Source: Mitsuaria sp. PDC51
GTDB lineage: Bacteria > Pseudomonadota > Gammaproteobacteria > Burkholderiales > Burkholderiaceae_C
NCBI RefSeq assembly: GCF_900113225.1
Contig: NZ_FOZE01000002.1
Coordinates: 310,001-374,000, forward strand
Direction: 5' to 3'
Length of the DNA: 64,000 bases
In this document: one piece after another, positions 27,800 to 36,270 of the stretch
Layout: each line of letters starts with the position of its first letter
How positions within the stretch are numbered: the stretch's first letter is position 1
Notes under the pieces: model-generated
What the model was told of the DNA's origin: nothing
What the model saw: the letters and a program-made list of their open reading frames with translations, nothing else
The model's database searches: none
Made by a program: the position numbers and the translations under genes

Positions 27800-28039
27800 T
27801 CAGGCCGCGGCCATCTGGGCGATCGGGATGACGCGGGCGCTGCTCGCGCAGGTCACGCCGTGCGCGGCGGCGCAGGCGCGCCGGGCTTCATCGAAGATCT
27901 CGCGGGCGCAGTCGTGGCAGCTGCCGCAGGCCGACGCCACCTGGGTCTCGTCCTGGAGCACCTCGAAGTTGTGCACGCCATCGGCCACGGTGCGGCGGAT
28001 GTCGCGGTCGGAAACTCGGTGGCAGAGGCAGACGATCAT
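27800..28039 (-). CDS. bfd: bacterioferritin-associated ferredoxin
   Basis: A 79-residue (2Fe-2S) protein. Cys4 and Cys6 (CLC) with Cys38 and Cys41 (CGSC) give the C-x-C-x31-C-x2-C arrangement of the Bfd/Fer2_BFD fold. Bfd donates electrons to bacterioferritin so that stored iron is released. The C-terminal ~25 residues are Ala-rich and poorly conserved in the family. It lies near bfr on the same strand, with a 230-nt gap that holds the bfr terminator. A Fur-like sequence lies 52 nt upstream. Confidence 0.95.
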   Translation of the reverse strand: MIVCLCHRVSDRDIRRTVADGVHNFEVLQDETQVASACGSCHDCAREIFDEARRACAAAHGVTCASSARVIPIAQMAAA

Positions 28040-28090
28040 GGCGGCGAAACAGGAATGAACCTGGAATGGCCGCGATACTAACGCAAACGC

Positions 28091-28105
28091 GAATTCCTCT
28101 CAATT
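28091..28105 (-). promoter_or_regulatory. weak Fur-box-like sequence upstream of bfd
   Basis: GAATTCCTCTCAATT shares the GAAT....TCTCA.TT frame with the better Fur box before hmuP. It lies about 52-66 nt upstream of bfd. bfd is Fur-repressed in many bacteria, so the position makes sense, but the match is partial. Confidence 0.35.
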
Positions 28106-28196
28106 AGGTCACAGAGCCCCTGCGCGGCGTCCGGCCAATGTCGGTGAACTGCGACACGGCGCCTCCACCACCCCGCCTTGCGCCGACGCGCGGACG

Positions 28197-28222
28197 AAAA
28201 AAAGCCCCGGCAAGCGGGGCTT
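28197..28222 (-). terminator. rho-independent terminator of bfr
   Basis: AAGCCCCG (28202-28209), loop GCAAG, CGGGGCTT (28215-28222), followed on the minus strand by a run of T residues (the A-run starting at 28197). It lies 48 nt after the bfr stop. Confidence 0.9.
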
Positions 28223-28269
28223 CGGGGTCCCTGGCGACGGCTGGGCCCCAGGATGGGCGTGGCTGGCGT

Positions 28270-28746
28270 TCAGCTGGCGTCGCCCATCTGGCTTTGCAGC
28301 CAGTTCTGCTCGCCGACCTGGGCGATGAGCTCGATCTGGGTTTCCAGATGATCGATGTGCTCCTCCGTGTCGGACAGGATCTCCTCGAGGACCTCGCGCG
28401 ACACGTAGTCGCGCACGGACTCGCAATAGGCGATGGCTTCCTTCAGCAGCGGATGGCTGCCCATCTCGATCTTCAGGTCGCAATGCTGGACCTCGACGGC
28501 GTTCTCGCCGATGTACAGCTTGCCCAGGTCCTGCAGGTTCGGCAGGCCTTCCAGCATCAGGATGCGATCCATCAGCTTGTCGGCGTGCTTCATCTCCTCG
28601 ATGGACTCGGCGTACTCGTGCTTGGCCAGCTTCTCGAAGCCCCAGCTCTTGAGCATCCGGTAATGCAGGAAGTACTGGTTGATCGCGGTGAGTTCGTTCT
28701 TCAGCTGCGCGTTCAAGTACTCGATGACCTTGGCATCGCCCTTCAT
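28270..28746 (-). CDS. bfr: bacterioferritin
   Basis: A 158-residue haem-containing iron-storage protein that forms 24-mers. It begins [20 protein letters not shown]. Visible ligands by standard numbering are Glu18, Glu51, Met52 (haem axial ligand), His54, Glu94 and His130. Position 127, a ferroxidase Glu in E. coli Bfr, is Thr here (DTEEH), with Glu at 128 and 129. AGGAG lies upstream of the ATG at 28746, which is the conserved start. It is divergent from the haem-uptake operon and followed by bfd. Confidence 0.96.
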   Translation of the reverse strand: MKGDAKVIEYLNAQLKNELTAINQYFLHYRMLKSWGFEKLAKHEYAESIEEMKHADKLMDRILMLEGLPNLQDLGKLYIGENAVEVQHCDLKIEMGSHPLLKEAIAYCESVRDYVSREVLEEILSDTEEHIDHLETQIELIAQVGEQNWLQSQMGDAS

Positions 28747-28920
28747 GTTCTTCTCCTGGAAATCGTACGGAATGGCGCGCATTGTCCTCATCCCTACGAC
28801 GAATGGGGACAAGACCCGCCCCGTCCGCTCTGCATGCGAAGTATTCGCAGCACGTTCCTCGCTCCGGCGAGTCGCCATCGATCAAGAAAAAAGCCATCGC
28901 CGCGATTCTCGGTTGCTATT

Positions 28921-28939
28921 GCGAATGGTTCTCATTAAG
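28921..28939 (+). promoter_or_regulatory. Fur box before hmuP
   Basis: The core AATGGTTCTCATT (28924-28936) matches 10 of 13 positions of AATGATAATCATT and is preceded by GCG and followed by AAG. It lies directly in front of hmuP, in the region shared with divergent bfr. It should make the haem operon iron-repressed. Confidence 0.8.
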
Positions 28940-28948
28940 ATGCTTCGC

Positions 28949-29173
28949 ATGAATGCCCATCACCACTCCCACATCGAAGCCCTGCAAGCCGTTGCGCTGG
29001 ATGGCGCCCGGGTCGCCGCAGGTTCGCCGCGTGAAGCGGCTCCGCTGGTCCAGCGCCGGCGCATCAGCAGCCAGGCGCTGATGGGCAATGACCGCGAGGT
29101 CGAGATCGAGCACGCCGGCCAGCTCTACCGCCTGCGCGTGACGTCGCTGGGCAAGCTGATCCTGACCAAGTGA
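28949..29173 (+). CDS. hmuP: haem uptake protein HmuP/HemP
   Basis: A 74-residue protein. The C-terminal half is the HemP family signature: RRISSQALMGNDREVEIEH, then YRLRVTSLGKLILTK. In Bradyrhizobium and Burkholderia, HmuP is needed for activation of the haem receptor gene. The N-terminus has a HHHSH stretch. Starts at 28940 or 28949 are both possible; the ATG at 28926 would lie inside the Fur box and is rejected. It is the first gene of the haem operon. Confidence 0.9.
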   Translation: MNAHHHSHIEALQAVALDGARVAAGSPREAAPLVQRRRISSQALMGNDREVEIEHAGQLYRLRVTSLGKLILTK

Positions 29174-29324
29174 CCCGCTGAGCGGCGGCCGGCCGAGGAC
29201 CGCCCCGCCGCTCACGTCCCGTTCCGTTCCCCTGCCCCGAACCGGCCGTCCGAGAGGACCGCCCGCACCAGCCCGCGCCGCGCCAGCCCGTGCGAGATCC
29301 AAGAACTACAAGGATTTCGACACC

Positions 29325-31550
29325 ATGCACCTGCGCCCGACGCCCGTCGCGCTCGCCCTGTCGTTGGCATTTCCGCTGGCTTTCCCGCCGGCTTTCGCCC
29401 AGACGCCGGCTTCCACGAACCCGCCGACCGCCGAGTCCCCCCAGCCGCTCGGCGAGCTGACCGTCTCCGCGACCCGCACCGAACGCTCGATCGACGCGGT
29501 GCCCAACACGGTCACGGTGAAGAACCGCAAGCAGCTCGAGCGCCGCGATGCGCGCGACCTCAAGGACCTGCTGTCCGACGAAGTCGATCTCGACGTCAAG
29601 GCGACGGCGCCGCGCTTCACCGCCGCCGGCGCATCCACCGGACGGCCGGGCAACGAGGGCCTGAACATCCGCGGCCTGGAGGGCAACCGGGTGCTGATGA
29701 TGGTCGACGGCATCCGGCTGCCGCAGGGCTACGCGTTCGGCGCGTTCGCGAGCGGCCGGGCCGACTTCGTCGACCTGAACAGCCTGTCGAGCGTCGAGGT
29801 GCTGCGCGGCCCGACCTCGACCTCCTACGGCAGCGACGGCCTGGCCGGCGCGCTGAGCCTGCGCACGCTGTCGCCGGAGGACCTGCTGGTGAATGGCAAG
29901 ACCTTCGCCGGCTTCGCGCGCCTGGGCGCGGCGAGCGTCGACAACTCCCGGCAGGCGAGCGCCGCGGTCGCCTTCGGCAGCGGCGACTGGAGCAGCCTGG
30001 TGCAGGCCACCGTCCGCCGCGGTCACGAGACGAAGAACGAAGGCGACAACGACGCGCGCAACGCCAACCGGACCCGGCCCAACCCGGCCGACGTCGACAG
30101 CAACAGCGTGATGGCCAAGGTCGGTTATCGCGTCAACGCGAACCACCGGCTGAGCGGCACGCTGGAACATCGCGAGCGCAAGGTCGACACCGAGGTGCTC
30201 AGCGCCATCACCGCGCCGCCGGCCAGCGGCACGCTGCCGGCCACGGCGGTGCTGGGCCTCACCGCGCGCGACCGGTCGGAGCGCACCCGCGCCTCGATCG
30301 AACACCGCTACGAGGACCTCAACGCGACCTGGCTGCAGCAGGCGACCACCCACCTGTACGTGCAGGACAGCGAGACGCGGCAGTTCTCGTTCGAAGACCG
30401 CAACGGCGCCGCCGACCGCACCCGGCTGGGCACCTACAAGGAGCGCCTGGTCGGCCTGAGCGCGCAGGCGCAGACGCAGCTCGCCAGCCAGCGGCTGAGC
30501 TACGGCGTCGACGTGAGCCGCAACACGATCGAGGGCGTGCGCGACGGCACCGTGCCGCCCGCGGGCGAGACCTTCCCCAGCAAGCCCTTCCCCGACACGA
30601 CCTACACGCTGGCCGGCGCCTTCGTGCAGGACGAGATCGAGGCGGGCGACTTCAGCGTCATTCCGGCGCTGCGCCTGGAGCATTACAAGCTCAAGCCGAA
30701 GTCGGCCGGCTACAGCGGCAACGCGGCCCCGCTCAGCGACCACGCGGTGACGCCGCGCGTCGGCGTGATCTGGCGCGCGCTGCCGGCGTTGCAGCCGTAC
30801 GTGCAGTGGGCGCAGGGCTTCCGGGCGCCGGCGCCGGACCAGGTCAACAGCGGATTCGAAAACCCGTTGCAGGGCTACCGCTCCATCGCCAATCCCGGCC
30901 TGAAGGCCGAGCACTCGACCAGCTGGGAGCTCGGCCTGCGCGGGCGCTTCGAGCAGGTCCTGCGCTGGCAGCTGAGCGCCTACGACAACCGCTACCGCGA
31001 CTTCATCTCGCAGGAGCAGGTCAGCGGCTCGCTGACGCCGGCCGACCCGGCGATCTTCCAGTACGTCAACCTCGCGCGGGCGCGCATCAAGGGCGTCGAG
31101 GCGCGCGCGGTCTGGGACCTGCGCCCGGGGCTGAGCCTCAACGCCGCCGTGGCGAAGTCGCGCGGCCACAGCGACTTCAATGGCGAGCGACGCCCGCTCA
31201 ACAGCGTCCAGCCGCTGCGCGGCCAACTCGGCGTGCGCTACGAATCGGGCCCGTGGACGGCCAACGCCAGTTGGGTCCACAGCTCGGGCAAGAAGCCGTC
31301 CGACATCTACGTGGCGCCGCGCACCACCCAGTACGCGCCGTCGAAGTACGACGTCGTCGACGCGGGCGGCAGCTACCGCCTCTCGCCGACCTGGACGCTG
31401 GCCGCCTACGTGACCAACCTTTTCGACAAGAAGTACTGGCGCTGGAGCGACGTCCAGGGCGCGGCCGGCAACGCGGCCGGCCTGGCCGTCGTCGACGCCT
31501 TCACCGCCCCGGGCCGCGCCGTGCAGGTGTCGCTGCGCGCCGATTTCTGA
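29325..31550 (+). CDS. hmuR: TonB-dependent haem/haemoglobin receptor
   Basis: A 741-residue outer-membrane receptor. A signal peptide (residues 1-25) is followed by a TonB box (LTVSATRTE, about 45-53) and a plug domain with LNIRGLEGNRVLMMVDGIRLP. The plug ends in VEVLRGPTSTSYGSDGLAGAL, and the rest is a 22-strand barrel ending in VSLRADF with a C-terminal Phe. The family is haemoglobin/transferrin/lactoferrin-type receptors. AAGGA lies upstream of the ATG. A 151-nt gap separates it from hmuP, and hmuS starts 15 nt after the stop. Confidence 0.94.
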   Translation: MHLRPTPVALALSLAFPLAFPPAFAQTPASTNPPTAESPQPLGELTVSATRTERSIDAVPNTVTVKNRKQLERRDARDLKDLLSDEVDLDVKATAPRFTAAGASTGRPGNEGLNIRGLEGNRVLMMVDGIRLPQGYAFGAFASGRADFVDLNSLSSVEVLRGPTSTSYGSDGLAGALSLRTLSPEDLLVNGKTFAGFARLGAASVDNSRQASAAVAFGSGDWSSLVQATVRRGHETKNEGDNDARNANRTRPNPADVDSNSVMAKVGYRVNANHRLSGTLEHRERKVDTEVLSAITAPPASGTLPATAVLGLTARDRSERTRASIEHRYEDLNATWLQQATTHLYVQDSETRQFSFEDRNGAADRTRLGTYKERLVGLSAQAQTQLASQRLSYGVDVSRNTIEGVRDGTVPPAGETFPSKPFPDTTYTLAGAFVQDEIEAGDFSVIPALRLEHYKLKPKSAGYSGNAAPLSDHAVTPRVGVIWRALPALQPYVQWAQGFRAPAPDQVNSGFENPLQGYRSIANPGLKAEHSTSWELGLRGRFEQVLRWQLSAYDNRYRDFISQEQVSGSLTPADPAIFQYVNLARARIKGVEARAVWDLRPGLSLNAAVAKSRGHSDFNGERRPLNSVQPLRGQLGVRYESGPWTANASWVHSSGKKPSDIYVAPRTTQYAPSKYDVVDAGGSYRLSPTWTLAAYVTNLFDKKYWRWSDVQGAAGNAAGLAVVDAFTAPGRAVQVSLRADF

Positions 31551-31565
31551 TCAGGAGCTCTTCCC

Positions 31566-32660
31566 ATGCATGCCAGCTTCACCGCACTGCGCCAGGCCTT
31601 CGCCACGGCGCGCCATGAGCGCAAAGCCCGCCACCGCGACATCGCCAGCGCCCTGAGCATTTCCGAAGGCGAGCTGCTCGCGGCCCACGCCGGCTCGTTC
31701 GCCGAGGACGAGTCCCCGCTGCGCGCGCGCCGGCTGCGCGCCGACTGGCAGGACCTCGTCGCCGCGCTCGAGCCGCTGGGCCCCGTCATGGCGCTGACCC
31801 GCAACGAGTCCTGCGTGCACGAGAAGGTCGGCGTCTATCGCGAGGTCAGCGCGCAGGGGCCGCAGCGCCTGGTCGGCCTGGTGCTGGGCGGCGCGATCGA
31901 CCTGCGCGTCTTCTACAGCCACTGGCGCCACGGCTTCGCGGTGGCGGAGCGCCTGTCCGACGGCGCGGTGCAACGCAGCCTGCAGTTCTTCGACGCGGCG
32001 GGGCAGGCGATCCACAAGGTCTTCATGAAGCCCGAGAGCGACCTGGCCGCCTACGAGGCGCTCGTCGCGCGCTTCCTGGCCGAGGATCAACAGCCCGGCT
32101 TCGAGCCCGGCGAGGCCTGGCGGGAACCGACGCCGACGCCCGATGCCCGCGTCGACGTCGCCGCCTTCCGCGCGGAATGGGCCTCGCTGCGCGACACCCA
32201 CGATTTCTTCGGCCTGCTCCGGCGCCACGGCCTGAGCCGCACGCAGGCGCTGCGCCTGGCGGAGCCGCGCTTCGCCCAGCCGGTGGCGCCGTCCAGCGCG
32301 CAGGAGCTGCTCAGCCGCGCGGCGCAGGAAGGCGTCTCGCTCATGGTCTTCGTCGGCAATCCCGGGATGATCCAGATCCACAGCGGCCCGGTGAACAAGG
32401 TCGCGATGATGGGACCGTGGATCAACGTGCTGGACCCGGGCTTCAACCTGCACCTGCGCGAGGACCACATCGCCGCGGCCTGGCTGGTGCGCAAGCCGAC
32501 GGTGGACGGTCTGGTGTGCTCGCTGGAGCTGTTCGATGCCGAGGGCCGCACCATCGCGATGCTGTTCGGCGAACGCAAGCCGGGACAGGCCGAGCGCTGC
32601 GACTGGCGCAATCTCCTGGAGAGCCTGGTCGAGGGCGCGCCGGAGGCGGTGCCATGCTGA
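31566..32660 (+). CDS. hmuS: haemin-degrading factor / haem chaperone
   Basis: A 364-residue cytoplasmic HemS/ChuX-family protein made of two similar halves. The N-terminal half has NESCVHEKVGVYREV and the C-terminal half VFVGNPGMIQIHSGPVNKV followed by LNPGFNLHL-like LDPGFNLHLREDHI. It accepts haem from HmuTUV and stores or degrades it. The length is normal. Its stop overlaps the hmuT start by 7 nt. Confidence 0.95.
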   Translation: MHASFTALRQAFATARHERKARHRDIASALSISEGELLAAHAGSFAEDESPLRARRLRADWQDLVAALEPLGPVMALTRNESCVHEKVGVYREVSAQGPQRLVGLVLGGAIDLRVFYSHWRHGFAVAERLSDGAVQRSLQFFDAAGQAIHKVFMKPESDLAAYEALVARFLAEDQQPGFEPGEAWREPTPTPDARVDVAAFRAEWASLRDTHDFFGLLRRHGLSRTQALRLAEPRFAQPVAPSSAQELLSRAAQEGVSLMVFVGNPGMIQIHSGPVNKVAMMGPWINVLDPGFNLHLREDHIAAAWLVRKPTVDGLVCSLELFDAEGRTIAMLFGERKPGQAERCDWRNLLESLVEGAPEAVPC

Positions 32661-33535
32661 GCCGCCGCGACCTGCTCTCGTTGGCGCCGGCCGCGGCGCT
32701 GCTGACGATCAGCGGTCCGGCGCTGGCCGCGCCGCGGCGCGTCATCAGCGTCGGCGGCGCGCTGACCGAGCTGATCTACGCGCTGGGCGCGCAGGCCGAG
32801 CTCGTCGGCGTCGACAGCACCTCGCTGTATCCGGCGGCGGCGACGAAGCTGCCCAATGTCGGCTATGCGCGCACGCTCGCGGCCGAGGGGCTGCTGTCGC
32901 TGGCCCCGACGATGATCGTCGCGACCGAGGAGGCCGGCCCTCCCGCGGTGCTGCGCCAGCTGGAGGCGGCCCAGGTGCCGCTGCACGTGCTGCGCGCGGA
33001 GCACCGCTTCGACGGCGTGCTCGATCGCACCCGGCGCCTGGGCGACTTGCTGGGTCGCCCGCAACAGGCGGCGGCGCTGTCCCAGCAGCTGCAGACCGAG
33101 TGGACGGCCAGCCGCGCGCAGGTCACCCGGCTCGCCGCCGGACACCGCCCGCCGCGCGTGCTCTTCGTGCTGTCGAACGCGGCCAACCAGGCGCGCATCG
33201 CCGGCGCCGCGACGGCGGCGGACGCCATGATCGGCTACGCCGGCGCGGTCAACGCGCTGGGCGACACGCAGGGCTACAAGATGCTCTCGCCCGAGGCGGC
33301 CATCGCGGCAGCGCCGGACGTGATCCTGGCGACCACGCAAGGCGTGGAGGCCAGCGGTGGTGTCGACGGGCTGCTGAAGCTGCCTGGACTGGCACAGACC
33401 CCGGCGGGCCAGCATCGACGCGTCCTCGTCCTCGAGACGATGGCGCTGCTCGGCTTCGGACCGCGCGCGCCTCAGGCGCTGGCGGCCTTGGCGCGGGGCC
33501 TGCATGCGCCGGCGGGCACGGGCCAGCCGGCGTGA
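32654..33535 (+). CDS. hmuT: periplasmic haemin-binding protein
   Basis: A 293-residue class III solute-binding protein (FecB/HmuT). The leader MLSRRDLLSLAPAAALL carries S-R-R-D-L-L, a possible Tat motif. The mature protein begins RRVISVGGALTELIYALG, typical of HmuT, and contains the expected conserved Tyr in PNVGYARTLAAEG. Near the end is LLGFGPRAPQAL. It passes haem to HmuU. The ATG lies inside the end of hmuS. Confidence 0.94.
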   Translation: MLSRRDLLSLAPAAALLTISGPALAAPRRVISVGGALTELIYALGAQAELVGVDSTSLYPAAATKLPNVGYARTLAAEGLLSLAPTMIVATEEAGPPAVLRQLEAAQVPLHVLRAEHRFDGVLDRTRRLGDLLGRPQQAAALSQQLQTEWTASRAQVTRLAAGHRPPRVLFVLSNAANQARIAGAATAADAMIGYAGAVNALGDTQGYKMLSPEAAIAAAPDVILATTQGVEASGGVDGLLKLPGLAQTPAGQHRRVLVLETMALLGFGPRAPQALAALARGLHAPAGTGQPA

Positions 33536-33557
33536 ACGTCGATCGACGGACGACGCG

Positions 33558-34631
33558 ATGAGCACCGTCGGATCCGCCCTGCCGTCGCCGGTCGCCGTGG
33601 CGCCGGTCCGCCGCGCCTGGTCGCGACCGGTGCTGCTCGCGCTCACGCTGGTGCTGGCGGTCCTCGCGGCGGTGCAGTTCGGCGCGGTGCCGATCTCGGC
33701 CGCCGACTGGCTGAACGGTCCCTGGAGCGACGCGCCCAAGACCGGTGGCGCGCACGTGCTGTGGCAGCTGCGACTGCCGCGCCTGGGCCTGACCCTGGCG
33801 GTCGGCGCGGCGCTCGGCCTGGCCGGCGCGCTGAGCCAGGCGCTGTTCCGCAATCCGATGGCCGAGCCCAGCCTGCTCGGCGTTACGAGCGGCGCGGCGG
33901 CGGCGGTCGCCCTGACGCTCACCGTCTTCGCCGGCCTGCACGCCGCGCTGCCGGCCGAGGTGCGCCTGTGGTTGCTGCCGCTGGTGGGCTTCTGCGGCGC
34001 GCTGGCGGTGTGCTTCGCGCTGGACCGGCTGTCGCGCTGGCTGGCGCCCGGGTCGATCGCGGCGTTGCTGTTGTGCGGGCTGGCGCTTCAGGCGATGACC
34101 TTCGCGATCGTCGGCCTGTGCAGCTTCATCGCCAACGACGAGCAGCTGCGCGCGATCAACTTCTGGACGCTGGGATCGCTGGCCGGCGCGAACTGGATCA
34201 TGGCCGCCGTGATGGGCGGAGCGCTGTTGGTGCTGGGGGCGCTCGCGCTGCGTATCGCCCCGCGGCTGAACGCCCTTGCGCTCGGCGAGGCGGCGGCCGC
34301 GCATGTGGGCATCGACGTCGAGCGGCTGCGCTGGCAATGCATCGGCATGGTCGCGCTGCTGTCGGCGCTCGCGGTGGCCTGGTGCGGGAGCATCGGTTTC
34401 ATCGGCCTGATGGCGCCTCATCTGGCGCGTCAGCTCGTCGGTGCGGACCAGCGCCGGGTGCTGCCCAACGCCATGCTGGCCGGCGCCTTGCTGCTGGTGG
34501 TCGCGGACAGCTTCGCGCGCACGCTCGCGGTGCCGGCGGAGATCCCGGTGGGCGTGTTCAGCGCGCTCATCGGCGCACCGTGGTTCCTGGTCCTGCTGCG
34601 CGGCGCGGTGCGTCGCATGGGGAGCGCGTGA
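33558..34631 (+). CDS. hmuU: haemin ABC transporter permease
   Basis: A 357-residue FecCD-family permease with about ten membrane segments. Family hallmarks are WQLRLPRLGLTLAVGAALGLAGALSQALFRNPMAEPSLLG (first part of the FecCD signature) and CGSIGFIGLMAPHLARQLVGAD. The ATG at 33558 is 22 nt after the hmuT stop. Its TGA overlaps the hmuV ATG by one base. Confidence 0.95.
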   Translation: MSTVGSALPSPVAVAPVRRAWSRPVLLALTLVLAVLAAVQFGAVPISAADWLNGPWSDAPKTGGAHVLWQLRLPRLGLTLAVGAALGLAGALSQALFRNPMAEPSLLGVTSGAAAAVALTLTVFAGLHAALPAEVRLWLLPLVGFCGALAVCFALDRLSRWLAPGSIAALLLCGLALQAMTFAIVGLCSFIANDEQLRAINFWTLGSLAGANWIMAAVMGGALLVLGALALRIAPRLNALALGEAAAAHVGIDVERLRWQCIGMVALLSALAVAWCGSIGFIGLMAPHLARQLVGADQRRVLPNAMLAGALLLVVADSFARTLAVPAEIPVGVFSALIGAPWFLVLLRGAVRRMGSA

Positions 34632-35419
34632 TGGCCTCGCTGCTGACTTTGCAGGACGTGCGCGTGACGCTCGGCGGCACGGCGATCGGGCCGGTGACGG
34701 TGCGCGTCGAGCCCGGCGAGCGCATCGCGATCCTCGGTCCGAGCGGCGCCGGCAAGTCGACGCTGCTGCGCCTGATCGCGCGGGAACTGCGTCCCTCGGC
34801 CGGCCTGCTGCATTTCGAGGGACGGCCGCTGGCCACGTGGTCACCGACCGACCTTGCGCGACGCCGCGCGGTGCTACCGCAGCAGCATGGCGTCGCCTTC
34901 GGGCTACCGGTGGAGCTGGTCGTCGCCCTGGGCCGCGTGGCACGTCAGGGCGATGGCCAGCAGGACCGGATCGTGCGCGAGGCCCTGACGCACGCCCAGG
35001 CCGAGCACCTGCACGGCCGCCGCTTCGACACCTTGTCCGGCGGCGAGCAGGCGCGCGTGCAGCTGGCGCGCGTCTTCGCGCAGGCCTGGGATGCGCGCGA
35101 CGGGCTGCTGCTCGTCGACGAGCCGGTCGCCGCGCTCGACCCCGGCCTGAGCGTCTCGCTGATGGCCGCGATGTCCGACTTCGCCGCGGCGCGCGGCCAT
35201 GCGCTGGTCGCGGTGCTGCACGACCTCAACCTGGCGCTGAACCATTTCGACCGGCTCTGGCTGCTGAAAGCGGGCCGGATGCTGGCCGACTGCGACGCGC
35301 TGCCGTCGACGCTGCCGCTGCTCGAGCAGCTCTACGACACGCAGCTGCGCCTGCTGGCCGACGACCATGGGCTCGCGATCCTGCCGCTGCTGGGCCACCT
35401 GACGGGAGCGCGCGCGTGA
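34631..35419 (+). CDS. hmuV: haemin ABC transporter ATP-binding protein
   Basis: A 262-residue ATPase. Walker A is GPSGAGKST (residues about 36-44), the signature is LSGGEQARV and Walker B is LLLVDEPVAALD, followed by the H-loop VAVLHDLNLAL. It powers HmuU. The start overlaps the hmuU stop (TGATG), and its own stop overlaps the tonB start (GTGA). Confidence 0.95.
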   Translation: MASLLTLQDVRVTLGGTAIGPVTVRVEPGERIAILGPSGAGKSTLLRLIARELRPSAGLLHFEGRPLATWSPTDLARRRAVLPQQHGVAFGLPVELVVALGRVARQGDGQQDRIVREALTHAQAEHLHGRRFDTLSGGEQARVQLARVFAQAWDARDGLLLVDEPVAALDPGLSVSLMAAMSDFAAARGHALVAVLHDLNLALNHFDRLWLLKAGRMLADCDALPSTLPLLEQLYDTQLRLLADDHGLAILPLLGHLTGARA

Positions 35420-36258
35420 CCGCGCCCGCACTGCGCCTGCACGGACTCGCGCCGCGCTGGAGCGGCTGGGCGATGACCGCTGCGGTCCACGCGGCGATGC
35501 TGCTCGCGCTCGCCAGCGCCTTCGCACCGCAGCGCTCCGCGCCGGTCTCGATGGCGCCGACGGGCATCAGCGCGCGGCTGCTGCCGTTCACCACGACGTC
35601 CGCCGCCGCCGCGATGGCGCCATCGGCGACCACGATGTCGCCGATCGCCTTGCCGCGCTCCGCGCTCGATGCAGCGCCGGTTCCCGACCTGCCGCCGCCC
35701 CTCGTCGAGATCGCCGCGACTCCCCCGCTCTCTCCGCCAGCCTCATCGCACTTGGACACCCCTGTGGCCAGCGGCGTGACCAACACCGGCGCCAGCAGCG
35801 CCACCAGCACGGCCACCGCCCCTGCCGCTGGCGCCACGGTCGCTGTCGACACGAACGCCATGCCCGCGCGCCAAGCCGCGGCGGCGACAACGACCACGGC
35901 CGTGGCGCCGCTGCCCGCCGTGGTGCAGCCACCCTCACCGACTGCCACCGACCTCCCCGCCACGCTGCCCGCCGATCACCGCTTGTGCAGCGAGCGCCAG
36001 ACGGCCCGCCACTACCCAGCACTGCTGCGCGATCGCGGCATCCAGGGCCTGGTCCGACTGCGCGTGAAGGTCGATCCCGAGGGGCGCGCGGCCGAGGTCG
36101 TCATCGCTGGCGGCAGCGGCTGGCGCCTGCTCGACGAAGCGGCGCGTCGCGTCGCCGAGTCCTGCCCGTACACCCCGGCCCGCCGCGGCGACCAACGCCT
36201 GGCGAGCTGGATCGAATACCCGGTGCGCTTCGCGCTCCAGGCCGCCCCCTTGCAGTAA
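35416..36258 (+). CDS. tonB: TonB energy transducer
   Basis: A 280-residue inner-membrane protein that couples proton-motive force to the outer-membrane receptor. One N-terminal membrane helix (about 16-36) is followed by a long Ala/Thr/Pro/Val linker that has little of the usual Pro-Lys/Pro-Glu repeat. The C-terminal TonB domain (about 190-280) has YPALLRDRGIQGLVRLRVKVD and a two-cysteine pair (SERQTARHY preceded by Cys, and AESCPYTPA). The start is GTG, overlapping the hmuV stop. It is probably dedicated to hmuR. No exbB or exbD follow. Confidence 0.88.
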   Translation: MTAPALRLHGLAPRWSGWAMTAAVHAAMLLALASAFAPQRSAPVSMAPTGISARLLPFTTTSAAAAMAPSATTMSPIALPRSALDAAPVPDLPPPLVEIAATPPLSPPASSHLDTPVASGVTNTGASSATSTATAPAAGATVAVDTNAMPARQAAAATTTTAVAPLPAVVQPPSPTATDLPATLPADHRLCSERQTARHYPALLRDRGIQGLVRLRVKVDPEGRAAEVVIAGGSGWRLLDEAARRVAESCPYTPARRGDQRLASWIEYPVRFALQAAPLQ

Positions 36259-36270
36259 GGAGTCCTCGCC

